64,000 nucleotides of DNA from Brachionus plicatilis (lineage: Eukaryota; Rotifera; Eurotatoria; Ploima; Brachionidae). The position numbers were made by a program, and so were the translations under genes. The stretch spans positions 1,427,561 through 1,491,560 of the forward strand of contig QEOQ01000204.1 in the NCBI GenBank assembly GCA_010279815.1, written 5' to 3'. Below are positions 58,398 to 64,000 of the stretch, one piece after another (positions within the stretch are counted from its first letter, which is position 1; every line of letters starts with the position of its first letter). Below the pieces are notes generated by a model, which saw only the letters and a program-made list of their open reading frames with translations, did not search any database and was not told the DNA's origin.

Positions 58398-59534
58398 ATG
58401 CACCAGAAACAACAAATTATTCAAAATTTTACCACATGTATTTTGTATCTAATTTTAACGATAGCAATTTTCATGCTCGATGAATTTTTTATCAACAAAA
58501 TATTCAAAAGTGGATCAATAGCTATGAAAACTTATAGCAATTACCTTCCATACTTTGACATGCATCTTCCAATTTCTATCATAGGGATTTTCAATATACT
58601 GTTAGCATTTATTTTACCATTTATAGCGACAATGGATGAACTAAAGTCTTTATCATTTTACTTATGTGCCATATCAATATTTTTTATTGGGGTTCCCAAA
58701 GAGACACTAACAATTAAATTATTTGTATGCTTCAATTCTCTTTTTTATCGCATAGTTCAAGTAAGAGCAAGTTTGAAAATTATTTCAGCAACATTGATTG
58801 TTATTTTACAATCAAGATTATTTGTGACAAATGAGCCAGCAACTAGAAAAAGCATAAAAATAACAAAAAACAGCATATTTGTACTTTCTATTCTGGCATC
58901 AATAGTGATAATTACCTTGAACTACTTTTTACTTATAAATTTAAATACTTCGTTCAAAAAGGAAATTAATAGTCGAACAATTAAAATGGGATTTTTCAAT
59001 GAAACTGAAATCAATTTAATTGAAAAAGGACAATTTGCCAAAGATCCAAACTATTCTGATCGTTTCATTGGCACATTGAATGACATTTTAAAATGTCGAG
59101 ATCATAAAATTATGGAAAACGATTGTTCATTTCAAAACTTTGATTATTATTACTCGGGATCTATTAGTAAAATTAAATACTGCATCACGGCAAATACAAC
59201 GTTTTTTACTGATTGTTTTGATGCGTTTAAGATCTTAATATACTTAAAGCAGATAGATAGTACATCTTATCCTTCATATAATTGTGCAGTGATGAAAAAC
59301 AGCTCAACATGTTCTCTAGGATGCCCTGGTTTCAAAGATAAAAAATTGTATTTAGTCCAAGAGTTTGATGATAAAGTTGAATTAGCGTGGAATGGATTTT
59401 CAAGATGTGAAGTAAATAAACCAAACATTATTATAAAACAAGAAGCTGAATGGAACATTTGTCTGAAAAAACATCTTTCTCAAAAAAAGAAATTAATGTC
59501 ATATTTTTTATTTAATTTATTTCACAAATTTTAA
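58398..59534 (+). CDS. Five-pass membrane protein with Cys-rich ectodomain, paralogue
   Basis: A single-exon gene of 378 residues and a full-length paralogue of 3186-4352. Hydrophobic segments lie at about residues 11-30, 53-78, 85-105, 120-142 and 158-180. The ectodomain keeps the family blocks IKMGFFNETEINLIEKG, FAKDPNYSDRFIGTLNDIL, YPSYNCAVMKNSSTCSLGCP and KLYLVQEFDDKVELAWNGFS. Several of the cysteines around the middle (CRDHKIMENDC, CITANTTFFTDC) are at shifted positions, so disulfide pairs may differ. The C-terminus ends in a short hydrophobic stretch and basic residues. An AATAAA overlaps the stop. It lies on the opposite strand from the first copy and 54 kb away, with a Merlin-type element starting 90 bp downstream. 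Confidence 0.75.
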   Translation: MHQKQQIIQNFTTCILYLILTIAIFMLDEFFINKIFKSGSIAMKTYSNYLPYFDMHLPISIIGIFNILLAFILPFIATMDELKSLSFYLCAISIFFIGVPKETLTIKLFVCFNSLFYRIVQVRASLKIISATLIVILQSRLFVTNEPATRKSIKITKNSIFVLSILASIVIITLNYFLLINLNTSFKKEINSRTIKMGFFNETEINLIEKGQFAKDPNYSDRFIGTLNDILKCRDHKIMENDCSFQNFDYYYSGSISKIKYCITANTTFFTDCFDAFKILIYLKQIDSTSYPSYNCAVMKNSSTCSLGCPGFKDKKLYLVQEFDDKVELAWNGFSRCEVNKPNIIIKQEAEWNICLKKHLSQKKKLMSYFLFNLFHKF

Positions 59535-59805
59535 ATAAAAATTTGTATATTTTTTAGCTCATTTTAGGAGAGAAAACACTTTTTTTGGTTGAGGTATGTA
59601 AAAAAATAAGTGTAAAAAATTTTTGGGTCTGGTCAAAAGTTTGACCGCCTGATCACAAAATTTACTTTAAAAAATCTTCAGAAAAAAATTGAACTCATGA
59701 TCTCGAAATTGACTATTAAAATTTGCATAGTCAATTTTATTAACGAAAATAATTTATTTTCAAAAAGCAAAAAAAAAGTGATCACAAAATTTACTCAAAT
59801 TATTA

Positions 59806-60401
59806 TTATAAATCCGAATAAAAATTTATAAAAAATGTAATAAAATATTGCCTATTAAAAACAGACTCATTAATCTCGACAATTTTTTGAGGACCCCCAC
59901 ATATAAAGTTCTCTTTATTAAGATCAAGATAAGTTATTTGTCTCAAATATCTATAAATTTTAATAGCCGTAGGTTTTGAAGTATTCAAACTTTCTTGTAT
60001 ATCAATCAATTTTCTCTCTTTTGCCCAATATTCAATTACTTGTAGGGTAAAAATGGTTGATAATTTAAACACCTCAATAAATTAACCAAATTTAACCGAA
60101 AAAATTTTTTTACATTTTGGACAACGCCAACTATATTTATAAAATAAAAAAAAAAAATTTAATTTTGTTAACATTTCATCAAAATTTTGTATTCACTTTA
60201 TTTTTTCAAAAATACTATCAAGTGGCTGAAAGGAAGGACTAAGTCTCCATTCCAACCGGCCAAGGCTTTGCCTAAATTATTTTTTAAATAAATAAATAAA
60301 AAACTATATTTTTCTGGGAAACATCTTTTCATTAAAGCACATTTGCATTTACAATTTAAGCATTCTCTTTCTGGGTACAGAACTCGAATGTTCATCAACA
60401 T
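59806..60401 (-). pseudogene. ISXO2/Merlin transposase remnant, interrupted
   Basis: The 5' part (60401 down to 60302) encodes a Cys-rich start, ECLNCKCKCALMKRC; after the insertion the frame resumes with SWRCPKCKKIFSVKFG, a zinc-ribbon, then an in-frame stop, IEYWAKERKLIDIQ and an HTH-like NTSKPTAIKIYRYLRQ. The domain ends with GGPQKIVEINESVF, the first catalytic block (E-I-D-E-S-x-F in active ISXO2 enzymes; Asn replaces the catalytic Asp here). The rest of the catalytic domain is missing. This copy is inactive for three reasons: insertion, stop and truncation. Confidence 0.75.
60139..60301 (+). mobile_element. Nested 5'-truncated retroelement with 10-bp TSD
   Basis: The 163-bp insert ends in the family tail GGCTGAAAGGAAGGACTAAG, CCATTCCAACCGGCC and (AAAT)n. 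It is flanked by AACTATATTT on both sides (60129-60138 and 60302-60311). Removing it restores the transposase frame across EKY/SWRC, which confirms the boundaries. Confidence 0.8.
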
Positions 60402-60701
60402 TTTTAGCTTATTTTAAGTGTCGATCTGAAGGAATTCATTTAAATCCATTTATTTTCGAATTGAAAAAAATTTCATAAAAAAATTAGTATCAAATGAAAT
60501 ATGTAGGTGGTCTCAAATAATTAAAGTGAGTATCAAAATTGACTGAAAAATTTTAGAAAAAAAAACAAAATTTTTTTTTGTTCATAAAATTAACTATGTA
60601 AATTTCAATAGTTATTTTCGAGATTACGTGTTCATATTTTTTACTGAAGATTTTTTTAAAGTAAATATTGTGATCAGGTGGTCTAACTTTTGACCACACC
60701 C

Positions 60702-61496
60702 AAAAATTTTTTATAGAGAACCTTTTGAGTTTACTTGAAAAATTTGTGCTTGACAAATGTTCTAGAATTCTTAGGTTTATTTTCTGAAATATACTTATTT
60801 TACAAAAATTTAATAATTTATTAAATTTAAATTCTTTTTCTCTTCTTCAACATTCAAAAACTGTTTTACATCAGCTTTCGGTCTATACTTTTTTTATCAC
60901 TAATTAAACTTTACATGTATAAAATTACTTTTACTATTATAAAATAAATTTAATTTTATAAATGCCTTTATTAAAATAAAAACTTTTTCAATATAGAAAT
61001 GCTTTTAGAGTTTCTTAAAATTCTTTTCAGAATTTAAACATTTTTAACAAACTAAATGGTGATAATCAAAAATATTCTGATTTATTACGGAATCCTTTTT
61101 TTTGCAATTGCTTGAAGTACTCGACCATGGAAAATTTTGATACGAATTACTTGTATTTTATTTTTACCAATTTGATAGGTATGACATATAAAATTAATTT
61201 TTTTTTTATAACAACTTACCCTTTAATAATTTAATATTAAACAATATTGATTTTATTTTCAATGATTTTTCGAAAAAAATATTAGAATTAAATATTTCAA
61301 TGTTTTTTAACAATATTTTATATTTATTAAATAAAAGTAGTGTTAATCGATCTTTCATGAAATGGGCACTAGCCTGTTGAAATTGAAATTTAAAATATAT
61401 CCTTAACATCAGAAAAATGCTATTAAACTTTAAATTCACAAAGAATTTAGTAATTTTACGATAACAGTAATTTAAAATAAAAATTAAAAAAAACAT
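60702..61496. other. 3' flank of IFT81, nothing recognised
   Basis: AT-rich; the 96-codon frame at 61206-61496 is low-complexity and unsupported. Confidence 0.4.
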
Positions 61497-63900
61497 TCAT
61501 CTATTTTTCGATGGTTCAAAATCATCAGGAATCGAATTGTAAGCTTCGTTCAATTCTTCAGTAGTTGTCCCCTTGAAATTTTTAGAACTAATTTAAAAAA
61601 CAAAAAATCATCTAATTAAAGTTACCATAGTAAGTTTTTTCTTTAGTTCCATCTGTCTGAGTAAATCTTTCCACAGTCTTATTTGTTTTTTGCCATCGAC
61701 TTGAACAGAAGAAGCTGATTTTGATTTATCTTTAAGGGTTTTATTCAGAACTTCTTGTTCATTTATTTTTTTGGTCAATTGGTCACGCAGCGATTTCTCG
61801 CTATTGTTTTTGGTATAGGCCTTAACTTCGTCCTGAGCTCGTTTGTGCAGAACTAGATAGATTAGCTTTTGCGAGTTAAAGTAATGATATCGGGCTTCGA
61901 AAATGCGATTATCATCAGCCAGACTGCGCACTTCCGCCTCCAATTGAGACCTATTGCTTTCATAACCAGCATTTATTTTGTCATATTTAGCTTTTCTATC
62001 TTCATATTCCCCACTGATGTCCTTAAAATTAAAAAAATTAACAAAAAAATTTTTATTTAATCTAATTTAAAATGTACATCAATCGCCTCTCTTAAAGCCT
62101 TTAGTTCTTTTAAAATAGGAGCTAGTTCGCTTTTTTTTTGAGATATTTTTGATGAAATTTCTTTTTTGGACATCAATTCATCGGTTCTTTCTTTTAAATT
62201 TTTGGACTCGTCATCAAACTTTTCATCGCTAGGCTAAAAAATAAAGCAACTAAAAAAAAAATTTTTTTTCAAATTTTTATTTTACCAAATGTTGTTTGAC
62301 TTCGTCAAATTTTTTCCTAATAATTTCTTCGGTACGCTTCAAAGTAACATATTCGGCTTGTAGCTCAGCTATTTCCTGACGTCTGCTCTTGTAATTGTTA
62401 CCTTTGCTTCTCAATTTAATCACAAAACGTTTAAACTAATTTGAATATTAAATTTCAAAAAATGTAAAAAAAATTTATAAATTGTTGCTCACGTCCTCTG
62501 GCTTAATCATTTCACCATCTTCGCCCATACTTTTTCTTTTTTCATTCAATTGCTTTTCTAAGCTTGTTTGCTGGATTCTCAAGTCCTTTAGATTCTCAGC
62601 CATTTGCTCCTTTTTCCTCGATATAATAATTGCTTGTTGACGAAACATAATAAGCTTTTCGTCAGATAAATCACGATTTTTATCTCTTTTTTCTATCAAC
62701 TGAGCTACTTCCTTGTTCACATTATCGATTTTTTGACGAATTTCATTTATTTCAGCTTGGCTCATGGCTGATTTCGAACCAATTTCTTCACAGTCCTTGA
62801 GTTTTTTTTTGTATGCCTCTATTTCCTTGGGAAATTTTTCATTAACAAAATAAGCATTAACTCGATTTTCTTCCTCCATTTTTTGCACAATTGCTTAAAT
62901 AATTAAATAAAAATTTTAAATAAATTTTTTTGATAAAAATTTTAAATAAAATTTTTTTTTTACTTTCAGCATTAAGATCATGATAAGAAGCTTGTTGTTC
63001 TTTTAAAGTCTTTTCCAAGCGATCGATTTTGAGATCCAATTGATTTATTTCGCCTTTAAGCTCGGATTTTTGCTGATTTATCTTTTCTTCCCGTTCGACT
63101 TCCAGACGGTAACTACGAGATAGCTCGAGCATAGAGCTAGAATTACTGACGCCAGTCACTCGATTCTTAACTCTGTCCAGGCGCTTTAAAATTTGTTCTT
63201 TTTCTTCTTCCATTTCTTCAATTTCAGTTTTTAAATCAGCCGTAGTATGCTGCGAAGATGTCAAATTATCGTAGTTTTTGTGAGTGTCGATAAACTGGCT
63301 GATAAGACTTTCATACTATTCAAAAACATAATAAAGAGTCTAAAAAAAGTTTATTAATTTTACTTGCTGATTTAGATCAAAAATCATGGGATCTGATAAA
63401 AACTCAGGTGGAATTTCGAGCTTGATCAAAAATCGAGCCAAATAGGCTCGTTTTTTCAACTCCTGAAGCCTTTCAAGACACCATCGCATTATTGGATGCA
63501 CGACCACCTTGTCACCTGTAACTAATCCTTGTCTAAATTGGGGACTAAATATAAATTTCAATAAATTAAATTTTTTAATGGAATAATTTTAAAATTTTTC
63601 CTACACATTGTCATCTGAAGGTTTGTATTTAACCACCTTGAGAAGATTGAACATACGAATGGCGGTTTGATCAGGTCCTTCATCTCTAATATCGCATTTT
63701 TGCTAATTAATAAAATAAAATTAATAATTTGGATTTTGAAAACATTATTTTGTTACCTTAGGATCGATTTCAGCAAAGACATCATTCAAAAGCTGGAGTA
63801 AATTGATTCCATGTAAATTGTCAAAGGCGATAAAGTTTAAATTTTTCCTAAAAGGTTCTTTATTTAGTTTTTCAACGATAAACTTGACAGTGTCGTTCAT
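61497..63900 (-). CDS. IFT81: Intraflagellar transport protein 81
   Basis: CDS is complement(join(61497..61571, 61626..62021, 62078..62233, 62286..62435, 62493..62893, 62964..63315, 63364..63544, 63605..63702, 63757..63900)), 650 residues (about 676 in human). IFT81 is a core IFT-B subunit; with IFT74 it binds tubulin and is needed to build cilia. The N-terminal calponin-homology-like domain is residues 1-125 ([62 protein letters not shown]). The rest is a long coiled coil with family blocks [20 protein letters not shown] and [18 protein letters not shown], and a conserved end region with [16 protein letters not shown]. All eight introns are 48-70 bp. The last intron skips the first acceptor, which would give an immediate stop, and uses TTTCAAG at 61572. 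Complete; the window ends 100 bp upstream of the ATG. Confidence 0.95.
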
Positions 63901-64000
63901 TTTTAATTTTACTGAATTTTAAAGAATTTTGAATATTTTTTCTAAAATGTATATTTCAAATTTTTTTTTTAAAGAAATATTTTCAGTTTCCATAGAAACT
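63901..64000. other. 5' flank of IFT81
   Basis: Immediate upstream region; no promoter motif could be assigned. An X-box-like GTTTCCATAGAAAC palindrome at 63986-63999 resembles the RFX binding site of ciliary genes (RYYNYY N1-3 RRNRAC form). Confidence 0.5.

Larger units (their letters stand above)
59625..60701 (-). mobile_element. Merlin/IS1016-type DNA transposon, 1077 bp, non-functional
   Basis: The inverted ends GGGTCTGGTCAAAAGTTTGA (left) and its near complement (right) pair over about 135 bp, to near 59760 and 60566. Flanks on both sides read AAAAATTTTT, compatible with an 8-9 bp duplication, although this sequence is itself palindromic. The interior carries a minus-strand transposase remnant with the zinc-ribbon and the first catalytic motif of ISXO2/IS1016 transposases, interrupted by a nested retroelement. 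The transposase is truncated soon after that motif. Confidence 0.8.

Noticed and set aside
59267..59458. Minus-strand ORF in the Cys-rich paralogue
   Set aside because: Antisense shadow of the conserved ectodomain.
61206..61496. 96-codon ORF directly downstream of IFT81
   Set aside because: Phe/Ile/Lys/Asn-rich composition typical of random AT-rich DNA; adjoins the IFT81 stop and has no own promoter or homologue.
1..64000. tRNA or rRNA genes
   Set aside because: No A-box/B-box pair with a foldable cloverleaf and no rRNA-like block noticed; a dedicated scan was not possible.

Overview
This 64 kb window is nuclear DNA of a small-genome animal. It is strongly AT-rich, spliceosomal introns are mostly 48-60 bp with GT..AG ends, and the recognisable genes are eukaryotic and mostly metazoan: Homer, SYAP1, IFT81, SLC16-type transporters, an SCaMC-like mitochondrial carrier and a PLPP6-like phosphatase. 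A monogonont rotifer such as Brachionus fits the base composition, the tiny introns and the mixture of DNA transposons and LINEs. That is an inference; no marker gene here proves it. There are no bacterial features (operons, Shine-Dalgarno sites, CRISPR). Exon boundaries below were built by hand from splice consensus and reading-frame continuity.

Layout. 0-9 kb: an intronless FAD monooxygenase, a TIR element with a broken zinc-finger ORF, a multi-pass membrane protein with a Cys-rich domain plus a broken copy of it, a TA-flanked TIR element, and a secreted coiled-coil protein. 12.5-18.5 kb: Homer (+), a type I membrane protein with a MANSC-like ectodomain (+), and SYAP1 (-). 20-43.4 kb: five monocarboxylate-transporter-like (SLC16/MCT) genes, all on the minus strand. 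They are split by about 10 kb of transposon-rich DNA that includes a 2.17 kb GC-rich foldback element with a 22-bp satellite, an 898-bp Mutator-like element with a 9-bp target duplication, a hAT-like MITE and truncated LINEs. 43.4-48.1 kb: long AT-rich DNA with no gene seen. 48-55 kb: PLPP6-like phosphatase, two short orphan ORFs, a secreted PLC-like phosphodiesterase, and an SCaMC-like carrier. 58.4-60.7 kb: the second copy of the Cys-rich membrane protein and a Merlin/IS1016-type element carrying a nested retroelement tail. 61.5-63.9 kb: complete IFT81.

Functional links. The five MCT paralogues are the only clear cluster of related genes; two of them (24.7 and 36.9 kb) are a recent duplication whose 3' halves are almost identical and whose 5' halves have diverged. 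The two Cys-rich membrane proteins near the window ends form a lineage family I cannot name. Homer, SYAP1, IFT81, PLPP6-like and SLC25 look like ordinary single-copy genes. I found no tRNA or rRNA gene. The most unusual structure is the GC-rich foldback element at 27.1-29.3 kb.
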